NCBI GenBank assembly: GCA_018292915.2
Contig: JACVVK020000035.1
Span: 222,001 to 286,000, forward strand
From: Batillaria attramentaria
Taxonomy: Eukaryota > Mollusca > Gastropoda > Batillariidae
Direction: 5' to 3'
DNA: 64,000 bases
Shown here: positions 48,319 through 61,300 of the stretch, piece by piece
How positions within the stretch are numbered: the stretch's first letter is position 1
Layout: each line of letters begins with the position of its first letter
Notes under the pieces: generated by a model
What the model saw: the letters and a program-made list of their open reading frames with translations, nothing else
What the model was told of the DNA's origin: nothing
Databases searched by the model: none
Program-made: the position numbers and the translations under genes

Positions 48319-49175
48319 TTCTGCGTTGATGCAAAAGATAAAAGGTGGCTGACTGAACAGCTGTTAAACTGCAAAAATTCTCTCGTTTAGCATCCCTACA
48401 TGCGCGTGCCTGACACGTCCGAAGAAACTTAAAAAGTGATAATGGAAAGCAAACGAAACAAACGCAACGTAGACCACGCATTAGTTTTAGGGGAGGTACA
48501 GCATAGCATTCTGAAGTCTTGTTTGTTCTCGACAATATATTATTTCATATTTATAACTACACCCCTCCCCACCTACCCACCCCGTGCTTTGTTCCGCTCG
48601 TGTGCAGACTGCAGAGAGAGAGAGAGAGATCGGGGGGGGGGGGGGTAAAAATAACAGAGCCGATCAGATACGGTTTTCCATGACAGATTTGTTCACTGAA
48701 CATTAAAATGAATTACGCATCGGTTCAGTTTCGGTGAAGCGTTCAGTGCGTTTCATCGAGGAAGAAAACAGGCCTGAGGATGTGTTTGCGTTCTGGAAAT
48801 CCACGTGCCATGTTTTCAAGAAATCACTTTCGGCGCATGCGTCGTGCCACAGTTCCTGACATCCGGGTGTTAATTGCAGGAAGAGAAGTGTCATGGAGGA
48901 AGACGATAATCGGCGTATAAAAAGATGGATGGCTTATCAGTAGCAAAGCACGGAATATCCGAGAAGATCTCATAACGCAAAGCAGAGACATACCTTCTTT
49001 AACTGGGAGTTTCGTAAAGATTTCGTCTGCAAGTGCCTTTGCTTGTGTTCTGCGGTTCATAACTCGGGGTGTGAAACGCTGCGTTTTGACATCGGCCGAC
49101 GAGACAGCATTCATACTTTCAGACGTTTATTGCATGCTGTAAAGTTTCGTGTCTGGATTTCGTCAAGAATACAAA
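48319..49175. promoter_or_regulatory. Putative bidirectional promoter, golgin / LRRFIP
   Basis: These 857 bp separate the divergent start codons of the golgin (48318, minus) and LRRFIP (49176, plus) genes. Seen within it are CGGCGCATGCGTCG at 48831-48844, close to the NRF-1 palindrome, a CACGTG E-box at 48802-48807, and a GA array followed by a G run at about 48614-48646. Start sites cannot be placed from sequence alone. Confidence 0.5.
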
Positions 49176-52100
49176 ATGAGTCAGAGTGGGAGAAGACGGA
49201 GTAATGTCCGTACTCAATACTCAGCTGAAGATCAGGCTCTCACCGCCATATCGAAAGAGGTGAGTATGACCATGTTACAGTCCCCGCTTCGTATGGCTTC
49301 GTATGAATTACTGGTCAAGTTCGATGGACAGGTATTTTATGAAGTACATACATGTACTGTCTCTACTGTTGACCTGCCATGTAGTTGTAGTTGTACCACA
49401 GCCTTAGTACTTATGTTGTCACAAGCAAATCCTGCTGATCAGTGTGAAAAAGATGTGCCAGAACTTGCACAGTTTCATAAATGATGTGTTGAGGGCGTGT
49501 TTGGCCAGCCACTTTGACATCGCACTGAGCTGGGTGAATGAGATGTCAGATGAGATTGAGAGTGTACAGATAAGTGCTTAGAGGTGAACTACAATCTGCA
49601 TGGAACACCAGATTAGTTCAAACTTACATACGCCTACAGGTGCACATCCTTTTGATAATTGAGACCTGCTACATCAGTACATGGCATCACCACCCACACC
49701 TGACTGCGTGTAGGGGCATAGCTGCTCTATTTTGAAAGTGTGAAACTGCACGAAATGGAAGATTATCAAAACCCTCAAGTAGTACAGACATTAAGGAGTG
49801 CTGTTGCATAATTATGCTGTAGTGTGTTTTATTATGTCTCTTGTCACATTGGAGACAGATTGTGCATACTGACAGTGATACTGCTTCAGCTTTCAAGAAA
49901 ACTTGAGTGTTACACAAAAGTTTGATTTAAACTTTTAATTGTGCATACAGAAGGGTTATGGTTAGCAATGGTACCACTGCAGGGCTGATCTCATGCCTGA
50001 AAAGTTGCTGAACATTACATGGCAATACTTTGGGCGCAAATGCTAGTGAATGTCTGAAGCATTCACGGTTGGTCAGGAAACAGTGTCATTGTTAAAGAAG
50101 TGATGTAGTAAAGCAGTGTTTGTTTTTAACTGGAAATGGAATAGAAGAAAGTCATGGTTGTGTTGCAGACTCAATTCCAGGAACCTGAAGCTGACAAGGA
50201 GTGGCGTAAAGTGCATAATTGCTCTTAAAATCTGTAACTGTGACAAGCACTTTTGTTTTATAACGTAAACTATGGCCAGAGACAGTTAATGAGTGAATAT
50301 AATTCATTCTTCTAGGGGAGCCTCCAAGGACAGTACCAATCATTTGATAAGTTTACAGGCAGTTTAACTTTTAAGACAGTAGACACATTAATCAATCAAT
50401 CAATCAATCAATACATAGATCTTTATTATCCCAGAGGGAAATTTGGGTGTGGTGGACAAACAAAGGCAATGATACACATCAAATTAACATAAAAAACAGC
50501 ACTACAATTAAATTAGAGATTTCCATTAAATTTAAAATGCGGGAAAAAAATTGTAAGCTTTTGTAAGAACTTTTGGCTTCTGTTTAATTTAGGCTTGTTT
50601 GGTCATGTTGGGTGCGCTGGTATTACTAATTACTGCTGATCAAAAGTGGTACTGGCAGGAAAGTGATTGAAGTATATCAAGTGTACAGTATTACAGTACT
50701 TGAACAGCACTTGTGCTTTTGTAGTGATACACCGATACCATGATAGTGATGCAGTGGCAGTTGTACGTATAGTGGCCAGTGTTTGCTTTGCTTGTGGATC
50801 TTAGGCCCTGCCAGTGTGGCTGCTCTATTCACAATGCCCCCAGTGTTTACACAGACACAGAGCTCTCCTCCAGCCATTCTATGCATACAGTATGACCTGA
50901 TATAAATATCTCAAGTTGTAAACTGCTGTCATTATGATCATCTACTGATCTAGTCATGCCATGTTTGCTGAAAAGATCGCAGTCTTGACAATGATCTTTA
51001 TGGGCATGGCGTATAATGTAACTCTGTCAGTGTTATAAATATTCTGTGAATAATAGTTTTTAATACATGTATTATAAGTTAGTTTATTGTAGCTAGTTTC
51101 AAATCACACTACCACTAAGGCACAAGTTCACAGATTCTAGTCAGTCTAGTGTCACTATATGAAGTATGGTACCAGGGTGAAAAACTGGCATGTTGATCCT
51201 GACAACACAAGTCAATATTTTACTACTATGAATACATACTATAGTGAGAATGAGGTACTGAGAATTATGCTTTCATACACTTGCAAGTGTTTTCAGCACA
51301 GTATCCACAGACGATTTTTTTCTTCAGGCTTTTCGGGGATGGCACTTGTAGTTGTACCTAATTTGTATTGCTTCTTGCATTGCTGTGAAGCGAGTTTTCC
51401 CGTTGAGTTGCTGTGATTTGTAAATTATGGCTTATCTCAAGTTACAGCCCACCCCGCTTCCCTCCAAGTGTTCTTATCTCGTATAAAGTTTTGCTCAGGG
51501 ATTGGTTGTATAAAATTTGTAAATTAAATTGGTAGTAAATCTAGTGGATTGATTTATTTTAGGGACAGGAACTGTAGAGCTTTTTGTGACAGTTGTAACT
51601 TAAAGTGAAATGAGAGAGTACTGCATACATGCACAGTGGTAAAGAGTTGGTAATTTACAATTTTACAATTTACAGGTACCTTAGGTTGGTTTGTTTTTAA
51701 AAGTTAAACTGAAATTTGGAAAGATTGAAATGAAAAGTGCAGCCAAGGTGAACAGAAGTGGCAGAAGCACACCTGGGCTTCGGTCTTTGGCTAAAGCTCT
51801 TTTCCGGGTTTGTCAGTCACAGCTGTGACAGGGGGCTGTCAGCAGGAGAGATGTAGGGTGATAATTACCCCCCCCCCCCCCCCCTTATGGGACCTGACAA
51901 CTTATGAAGAATCTCCCCCGAGCCATTTGATTAAAACTGAGTTGGTTGGCTAAAGTGGCTGAGGTGGGTTGTGGTCGTCCAAGCACGACTGAATGTTGTC
52001 TTGGCTGGAAATTACTTAGGATCTGGAGGTGGGGTTCGTTGACTTTGAATGATTCCTTCAGGTGGATTATGAATTCAGTCATTGTATAAGTTCTATAAAT

Positions 52101-52994
52101 TTAGCATTACTGCCATGAAAAGTGAGACTGACAAGAAAACAGCCAAAACGAAGTATTAAGTATTGCTTGTACAATTAGTATTGCAGTTTAAATTACACTT
52201 TAGTGTGAGTCTCCTACTTTAGCGTTTACTTAGAAATTTGTTGTGACTATAGATGGACTCGTACATGTCACGTATAAACTCGAATTGTGAGTAGACTGAT
52301 GATTGTGAAAAGGCTGTTAGCAGCTGTGGTGTTAGTGATGTGGGTGTCAGGATACAGATTTATTGTTAGACTGCCAGGAAGTTGGAACTCGGAAAAGAGC
52401 AGCGCTGTATAGCGTAGCCTCTTTGTGGGTTTCTAAAAATAGGATCTTATGTACAACATGTGTGTTCCTGATGGATGAATTACACTTTTCAGTGAATGAT
52501 CTGTTTCGCAGCTGCTAACATAGCATAGTGTGTAATAGAAATTGTGTGAGAAGTTCTCACGATCTCAGTCTCATTACAATTTACATTATTCATCATTCCA
52601 TGCCTCTGCTTCTCACAACACTTTACTGCTGCTGACTGGTACAGTACAGCACATGTAGTAATGTACTACATGTATACATACATTACAACGATAAAACTTT
52701 TAGTTTTACAAAAATGTGGCAAGAGTTGCTGTCTGCTTTAAACCATGTGTGTAGTAGTCATGTTTGACCTTCAAGGCATGTGTACATGATAAGTTACACA
52801 GTACATCACTACCATACATGTGTATACATACATTCATGAATGAATACGTACATGTACATGTACTAAACAACTCTTTCAGTCTGTGCTTCGGCTGAAGTGC
52901 GGTAAACTTGCAGATTGTTTGCATGGAATAGCTTCAGAAAGACCCTGCACTCAGTCCCATAATTATGTTGATAAAGTTTGACTACTGTTTCTAA

Positions 52995-53067
<73 letters not shown>

Positions 53068-55265
53068 CTTTTGATCCATCATGATTCACGTTTTGTGTTA
53101 CCTTGCAGGCGGAGAATCGGCTAGCAGCCAAACGAGCAGCTCGAGCTGAAGCCAAGGAGATCCGCACGAAAGTGATAGAGAAACAGCAACGTGAGGTATG
53201 GGTCACTGACAAAGTAACTTGGACACATGTATGTGTGTTTAAGTTTAACATACAATTTTTTTGTGTATTACTGCATGTCTCTCCCCCATTTTTATGTTGT
53301 TTCCATAGTAATGGAAACAACATAATAGGACGGGCTAAAATTTCCACGTTCATAGGCAAGCATCTGTGGTACAAACGCACGTCACTGCCGATCTCCCGCA
53401 GAGACGATTTTGCAAGTGTAACTCTGACAATGAGAAATGACAATGACAATGACAGTAAGAAAACTTGCGTCATCGATGCTGACGCGTATGGTGTTCTGAA
53501 CGCACTTCTCCTCCTCAGTGAGTGCCGTCTGTGCGGATGTGTGTGTGTGTGTGCGTGCGGCTGTGTGTGTGTGAATTGTGTCCAGGCCCGTTTCTTCGAA
53601 AATACTCAACCGAATGGCTTCAAATTTGGGGTATCCAAATATATCAAAATGTTACATTAGACGATTCAAGCGTGTGATGATTGCTTAAGTGATTTGGGAG
53701 TTATCGCCCTTTTGAGACAAGATGGTTGTCTTTCGTGTACAGGCGTAATATTTATTTAAATCACTCAATTTTTTGGCAGTAGATAGCTTGAATACGGACT
53801 CTGAACAGAGTCACTACTAGAAAATGGTCGCTCTTATAGTTTTCATGTAAACCGAGCCTGAGTTGACATTGCATGTGAACCCAGTTCAGATGCCTATTTC
53901 TCCGAAAATACTGAACCGATCGATTTCAAATTTGGGGTTTCTAAATGAATCAAGATTGTTGAATAGAAGGCCCGATCCAGGTACGATTGCACACATGATT
54001 TGCGAGTTATCGCCCGTTTCAGAAAAAAGTGGCTTTCTGGCGTTTAAAGGCGTAATATTTACCTAAACCACTCCATTTTTTGGACATAGATAGCATGAAT
54101 ACGGATTTTCAACTAAGTGAATTTTGGAGGTTGTCGCTTTTATACTTTTGGCGTAAGCCGTACCTGATGAAAGTGCTGGTGAACACACTTTAGATCTCAA
54201 AATCGCTCCTATTATACATAGATAATGAGCCTGGGGTGCCATAAAAAATATAAATACAAAAAAATTAGAAAAATTCACTGCAGCCGTTATCGTCAGTTGA
54301 CTTGAAAATTTGTACTCACAGCACATTTCCTCTACAAGCCACACGCCTCACAAACATCGAAGAAGAGACGCACGTGCACTGACGTAAAGTAAGTGCGTCA
54401 TGTTTGATTGACGTGATGCTGTTTTTTCTTGGGGGTGTCTCGCCACTTTCTTTCCGAATTCCTCTGTTTTGAGACGTGGTGTATTTTACTTCTACTATGT
54501 CGCCATCTTCGTGCAATCGCAGAGAAGACACGGGATATAACAGAATACAACTCCAATACTTTATGAACAGAATATGCACGGAGAACAAATTCATGAAAGA
54601 AGAAGAACCCAGAACGCTGTGCAGGGCTGCTTACGTACTGAACAGGTCAGATCCATCGCAGAAAAGGCACGCGCGCACTGACGCAAAAGGCAATATCAGC
54701 GTCATTTTTCCGACGTCATGTTTGATTGACGTGATACTGGCATTTCTTGGGGATGTGTCGCCACTTTTTGGACGTTCTCTATGTGTAGACGGGGAAAGCG
54801 GGAGTTTCATTGATGTAGTGTGCTTTGTTTTTCCCACTGACTCTCACTCAATAGCATAGTAGAGTGAGAGGACACCACATAGGTCTCAATGGAGCACAAA
54901 CGCGGCTCGCGCGAGTCTCTGTGTGTGTGTGCGCGTGCGTGCGTGCGTGTGAGTGTGTGCGCGCGCGCGTGTGTATGTCTGACATAACACATAGTTAGAA
55001 AACGTTCGCCGCGCAGACTTGTCTGTTAAACATATTGGGTCGGTATTAATTCGATCTTTACACTGCGCACGCAGCAGCAACACTTCAATTTTCATGGGCC
55101 TGCTTTCATTGCAAGAACTGTATCAAAGTTATTACGCCATATGTATTATGCGTCATCCCAGTGAGGAAAAACGTCATAGATTTCAAAGAATACAACTTGA
55201 CGTCTCTCTTCCAAAAACAAGATTGGTGTGACAGCCCGGTCAGTTGTTTCCATTCCGAGAGAGAG

Positions 55266-55302
<37 letters not shown>

Positions 55303-58300
55303 ATACATGGCATTACAAAAGAACGACCGTGACGATAGCAGGTGATCAAATGGAAACAACATATTGGGCTGGTGGCCATCTTGTTTTATTTTTAATTTGT
55401 TAAAGCACTGTTAGATGATTTGTGACTGTGAGTATCTTAAGAATTTGTAAGAGTCTGTGCCTCCACATACCTGTTAAAAAAACTAAACAAATTACAATTC
55501 CCCCTTGCATTTCTTGCAAAATTGCATTTAGCCAAGAATGAAACCATACAGGCATAAACGGTTAAACCACTGTGCAGGTAAAGATTGTTTTTGTTTGGGT
55601 TTTTTGTTTTTTTTTTTGGTAAACACTTCTCTTAGTTTAGTTATGGTCAGGTTGATGGAGTGTAATCAGTATGTTTGCCTTCTGGTTTCAGGCTGAGGAA
55701 AAATTAAATAACGACCATGCAAACAAAGTGAGTATGCTTGTGTGTATACATTGATTAGTGTGTGTGTGTCGTAAATGATACCACTGCCGGCAATATTTCC
55801 ACTGGCTTCGCTCTAAATCCAAATCTAATAACTTAAGACATGCTGCACATCTTTGCTCGTGTGACTACAGCCATTTCATGTGCATATTGATGGGAAAGTA
55901 TTCTACAACTTACTTAGTATAGCAATTGGCGTTGCTTCATATATATGGTCAAGAGTACAGAGTTGAGTCTAGTGAGTGTGACATGAGTACCCAGTTTTCA
56001 GCAAAGTGATAAACAAACTATTTTATATGAATTTGGTGTGTCTTGTCATGAGCAATCTTCACAGAATCTGATTTTCTCATACAAGTTGTCGATTGGCCGT
56101 ATTTGAAGAAATAAGTTGTGAGTTTGTACATAACATTAAACACTGTCACAATTTTGCAGACTTGAAATTTCAAGGCAAAAACAAGCCAGTGATGTTGTTT
56201 GCATTTTGTGTTTTTATTTTGAAGGCTTAACCTTCAGCAATATCACAAAAGAGAAGGAAAGACTCACTAGATGCAAAGAAATGCAATGAAAAAGTGGTGT
56301 GAACATAACTTTACGTCAAGCGGCATGTTAAACTGAAATGAGCACCATTATGACAGAGTACTGATACTGTTTGGTCAATAAAACCTTCTTAAGAACATTG
56401 TTTGGGTTACTCAATAATAATGTAGTGCAATACATGAACAATAATAAATGATACGTGAACAGAAATGGATTCAAATGTTTCTGGTTTTCTGCTTGACGGA
56501 ACATGTCAATAAAACCCTTTAAAAAGCTAAACATTTTATTCCAGTTATTATTGTTTCCCAGTAAAATTAAAGACTGACCCTTGAAATACATGCAAAAACA
56601 AAAATAACAGTTGCTACTTCACTGTGTCCCTGAATAAAGTGATCAAAGAAAGAACTGAGCATGCTTAAACATAACATTACAACATGACAGACTCATTCCA
56701 AACTTTTAAAGTCACACAGAAGGAAAAGGTACAAAAAAATATATTACCAGTGACTTTGTTTTTATGGTAAATACACCTTAGTCACACAAAAATGTATCTA
56801 ACAGATTTAACACATGAATTATTACCATATCCAGCTGTCTGAACATAACTTGACGCACTTGAACACAACATTACACTGTGACAGACACATTTCAGATAGC
56901 TAAAGTCAACCAGAAGGAAAAAGAACAAAACATATCAGTTGTAGTAAGTGTGGTTCAATGGGAGGTACTCTTTAACCCCCTCAAAGTATGATTTTAAGCT
57001 TAATCCCATAGATAATTGCTATCTCAAGCTACATGAATGTAACTTTACGCAACTTCGAACATAACACTACACTGTGACAGACTCATTTGAGACTGTCAAA
57101 ATCAAACAAGAGGAAACGGAACACAAAAAATGTATTACCAGGAAGTGTGCTTTAATCGAAGGTACACATTCTCTTCACAAAAATATGATTTAAAAGCATA
57201 ATAAAATTGTTAACTGTCATTATCAAGTTGCTGGAACTTAACTTGACAAACACTCATGCAACAGCTTTCACTCAAACACACACAGGAATGATGTATACAA
57301 ACTGCTATAATCAAAAAGGGGCTCACAGCATAGGAAATAGTGAATACATATCATTTTTCAGTACAGCAAAGGAAAAAAATGTAACCTTTGACTGAACATA
57401 ACTTGAAACCCACTGTCTGTGTATAAAGTTGTGTTCAAACACAAACAGCTCCTGCACATTTTCTATTGGTGTGATCCTGGAAAAAAAAACACAGTCATGA
57501 ATAAAAACACATAATTTTGCTGTCCTCTATTTCTGGCCATTAAAAAAATGAAGGAATGCCCAAGTTGTTGTTTGTACATAACATAACAACTGCAAGAATT
57601 TTGGTACGGTGTGTAAAGTTAACTTCAATAAACAAACAGATGAACACACAAAAATGTGTTTGAATGGAAATTTTCAAGACTCCAGGGAGAAAAATTATTC
57701 CAAAGATGTTTAGCAGGATATTCTATTTTTGTTTGGTGCTAGACTTGTCGTCGTATGAGTTTGAACATAATGCTGACGACCTTCGTTTGTGAGTAAAGTT
57801 GTGTTCAAACCAGAGACATCTGAAATGTTACCTAAGAAAGCTTTACTCCCCGCAAAGGATCTTTTTCCGAGTAGCTTTCCACCTAAAAATACCTAAGGCA
57901 TTCATTGTTTGTTGCTGAATACACAACTTTTGTAACAGAGTCATGAACATAACGTTTACAACCTAAACCACAAATGTCTCCACGGCTGTATCGATTAGAA
58001 TCACGACAAGGATTAACATCCACATGTTGGTGATACCAATCACCACACTAACATCGAGTTTACCATTGCCGCTGTTGTCAGCAGTATTTCAAAATGCACA
58101 AGAACACAGACTCTTTGTGTTTATTCACTTTTTGCTGCTGAGTTGACTAGATTTGTCTGAACATAACACTTAACACTTAAAACTTACCCTCGGGATTATC
58201 AGCTGCCTCCTCCAGTGACGGTAATCAAAGTCATCGGCTCAAAGAAATCATGCTTCCAGCTTGTGTTTGAAACGGCCGCTGGTTGAATTTATCTCATACC

Positions 58301-61300
58301 CGAGTGTAGCAATCGATTTTTTCTCGCATGAACATAACAGGAAAATTAACACACTGTCGGGTCTTCGAAATCAACACGAAGTTTCTTTTCAACAACACGA
58401 GATATATCGATGTTCTTCCATGAAAAATAAAGAGTGAAAAAACGATGTTGAGATTATGCAAGTTAGGTATTTCGCAGGACAAAAGTACGCTTGACCTCGG
58501 TGGTCGATGTTGATCATCGGAAGTTTACGACGACGTTATGTCCAAACGTGCCTACATTTTCAGTCATTTTTCTAAAAAACGGAAAATATTTGACACCTGC
58601 CAGTATGCCGACTGAAATAAAGGCAGTTTTGAGCATTTGGAGACAGCAAATGGGTTCACTGACCGTTCTCCATGTTTCTCAAAATAACACTTCAGCGATC
58701 GCAAGTACTTTCTGTCACGTTTTTCTTCCACTGCAATCACCGATTTTTCGCCAAAAACCCAGAGTTTTAAACGCAAGAAGTAAATGTACCACATCCAACT
58801 CTCACTGTTTGAAACTCTGATTTATACTGAACAAGTGAGCCAAAGTAGACAACTGTGCATGCTTTTTAAACAACTTTGTAGCATCATTCATGTGAATGGG
58901 TAGCCATTTTGAGCAGTCGACTCACCTCTGTACTCTTGACCATATATACTTAAATATGAAATTGAATGGATAATTTCAACAAGGATTAATGTGGCTGGAA
59001 CTCTTTCTTATCAGACACAGTCACGGCAGGACAGGACTGGGTCCAGGCGCGGTAGCGATGACTCGAGCGAAGGTGGTGATGGGTCCAGCACTAGCGATCG
59101 CGAGCTCAAAAAAGAGCTGCGGGCCCTGGAGGAGAAGTACAAGGCGGCCATGGTGAGCAGCGCTCAGCTGGACAACGAAAAACAGTCGCTGGTGTACCAA
59201 GTGGAGCTGCTGAAGGACCAGCTGGAAGAGCAGGCAGAGGCCCACACAGAACTGCAACGGGAGTACAAGGAGAAAACGCGGGTGTGTTGTGCATGCAGGC
59301 ATTTCATGTTTTACTCTGGCTACTGTAGACTTATTGACAGGGCTTAAAATCTTCCACCTTGTGGTGGATTTCACCTTTGGCTAAAAGTTTTGCACCCCCC
59401 AAAAAGTGTTTCCTCCCCAGAAGCACTTAAAATCATGCCAAAACGCATAAAATTGCACAGATTTTACTAATTTTAGTCTTATTCTAATAGGTTTCCTCCT
59501 CTGAAGCACTTGAAAATACCAAAATACACCAAATTCCGCAGAGATTTCAGTTGTTGTTTTTTGTTGTTGGTTTTTTTTTTTTTCAGTCGGGCAGAGCATG
59601 CCTCCAGACACACCTAACATAACACGTGTGTTTTGCAGACGCACACTCATGGCTTTGCCACTTCACGTTACATGCTACACACTTTGCCACTTCACGTTAC
59701 ATGCTACACACTTTGCCACTTCACGTTACATGCTACACACTTTGCCACTTCACGTTACATGCTACACACTTTGCCACTTCACGTTACATGCTACACACTT
59801 TGCCACTTCACGTTACATGCTACACACTTTGCCACTTCACGTTACATGCTACACACTTTGCCACTTCACGTTACATGCTACACACTTTGCCTTTGTTTGG
59901 TTCATGGTGTATGATGGGCCCTTTTAAACCCTGTTAATGTTATTATGTGGCTGTAGACATCCCACTCCACTGTTGATGTTATTATGGGGCTGTAGACATC
60001 CCACTCCACTGTTAATGTTATTATGTGGCTGTAGACATCCCACTCCACAGTGGCAGGACTTCAGCAGCAGATTCATTTTTGAAATGTCCAATTATTTTGT
60101 AACCAAGGTGGACGTGTCCTATCGATTTTGTGTTGATTTCTTCTTATTCAGTACAACTGTCCACTACTTTTTTTAGTCAGCCAAGACATAATGTCCTAGA
60201 CTAGTACATTGGTTCCCATGGATGTGAATCCCTGCACTGATAAAATCTGAAAATTAGCCATCCCCTGTACTGTAGACGGGCTGATTTGTGAAGGTCAGAA
60301 AAAAATCATTTTAAAAAAAACAAGATACGGACTTGACATGTTCAGGGTAGTTTACTGGCATTTTATGCAGCAAGTGCTGAAATTTCAGCTTTCAAACTGA
60401 AATATCTTTGTTGTTAGTCATGTTGTGAAAAAACAATTTTTTAAAATCACAGTGTGCATATTATGTGCGGCGGTTTGTCTGTGAAACTGATGTGCGCGGT
60501 AAGGCCGCGTCTGCAGCCGTTCGTCTGGAAAGAGTTAATTGACATGTGGCCATTACTTTGCTGCAGAACTTGGAATTGACAAAGAGAGAGCTGCAGGCAG
60601 CTGAACTGGAACTGAAGTCTCTTCGAGAACAGAACACCATCAAGGACCGCTTGATATCAGTAAGTGACTCTCATGGAAAAGACTCTGGTGGTGCATGTAC
60701 TGTGTATAGTGTGACGTGTGCTCTTCACAGTACTGAATTCACTTACCGTAAAGCATAATTGAAAATGAAATCTAGAGGTATTCTTGCTGGTGGTTTAGTT
60801 TGGTCTGTGCATTGACTATGAATGGAATTGGATAGTAAGGCCAGAACCTTTTTTCTGTTGTCTTTAACCTGTAGTAGTGACCTGAGTAGTATGTAAGAAT
60901 GATTGTTGTTGAATTGGCCTGACGTTAAATTTCAGTGTAGTGACTGCAGTTTGGCACGGCAGAAGGTAACGTCCTTGATAAAAAAGAAAGAAAAAAAAAG
61001 ACTTTAACATGAGAAAGTATTTTTACCATTAAAAATGTTCATTTAGTGATTCATCTGTGTGTGTTTGTGCAGGAGAGTGGGCTTGTAATAGTGGCAGCAG
61101 ACAATGGGGACCTGTCGTTACAACAGAACCCTGATGGTCCTTCCTCAAACGGCCCAGCGGGCACAGGGGCGGTGTTGTTGTCATCAGAGGCCTTGGACAT
61201 GCTGAACAAGTGTGCGGAGGGGTCCCTAGGTACGCAACGTCTTGCTCCTTCTCCTCACGCATCTCACACTACTTACCCCGCTCCTAGCGCTAGCACCAAC

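Larger units (their letters stand above)
49260..53108 (+). other. LRRFIP intron 1, no gene seen
   Basis: 3.85 kb without a supported coding frame. It holds a short retroelement-like segment at 50397-50450 (TCAATCAATCAATCAAT then TCTTTATTATCCCAGAGGGA), a C run near 51868-51884 and a TG array at its end. Confidence 0.6.

Noticed and set aside
53863..54859. Short frames in LRRFIP intron 2 as a possible transposase or viral protein
   Set aside because: No catalytic motif or family similarity is visible, and the frames overlap non-coding tandem duplications.
59654..59885. Possible CRISPR array (29-bp repeats)
   Set aside because: The repeats are directly adjacent with no spacers, and the context is a eukaryotic intron.
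59598..59937. Three overlapping ~100-codon frames with a repeating LHATHFATSRYM-like peptide
   Set aside because: They arise because a 29-bp repeat without stops is open in all three frames. They lie in an intron and have no independent support.
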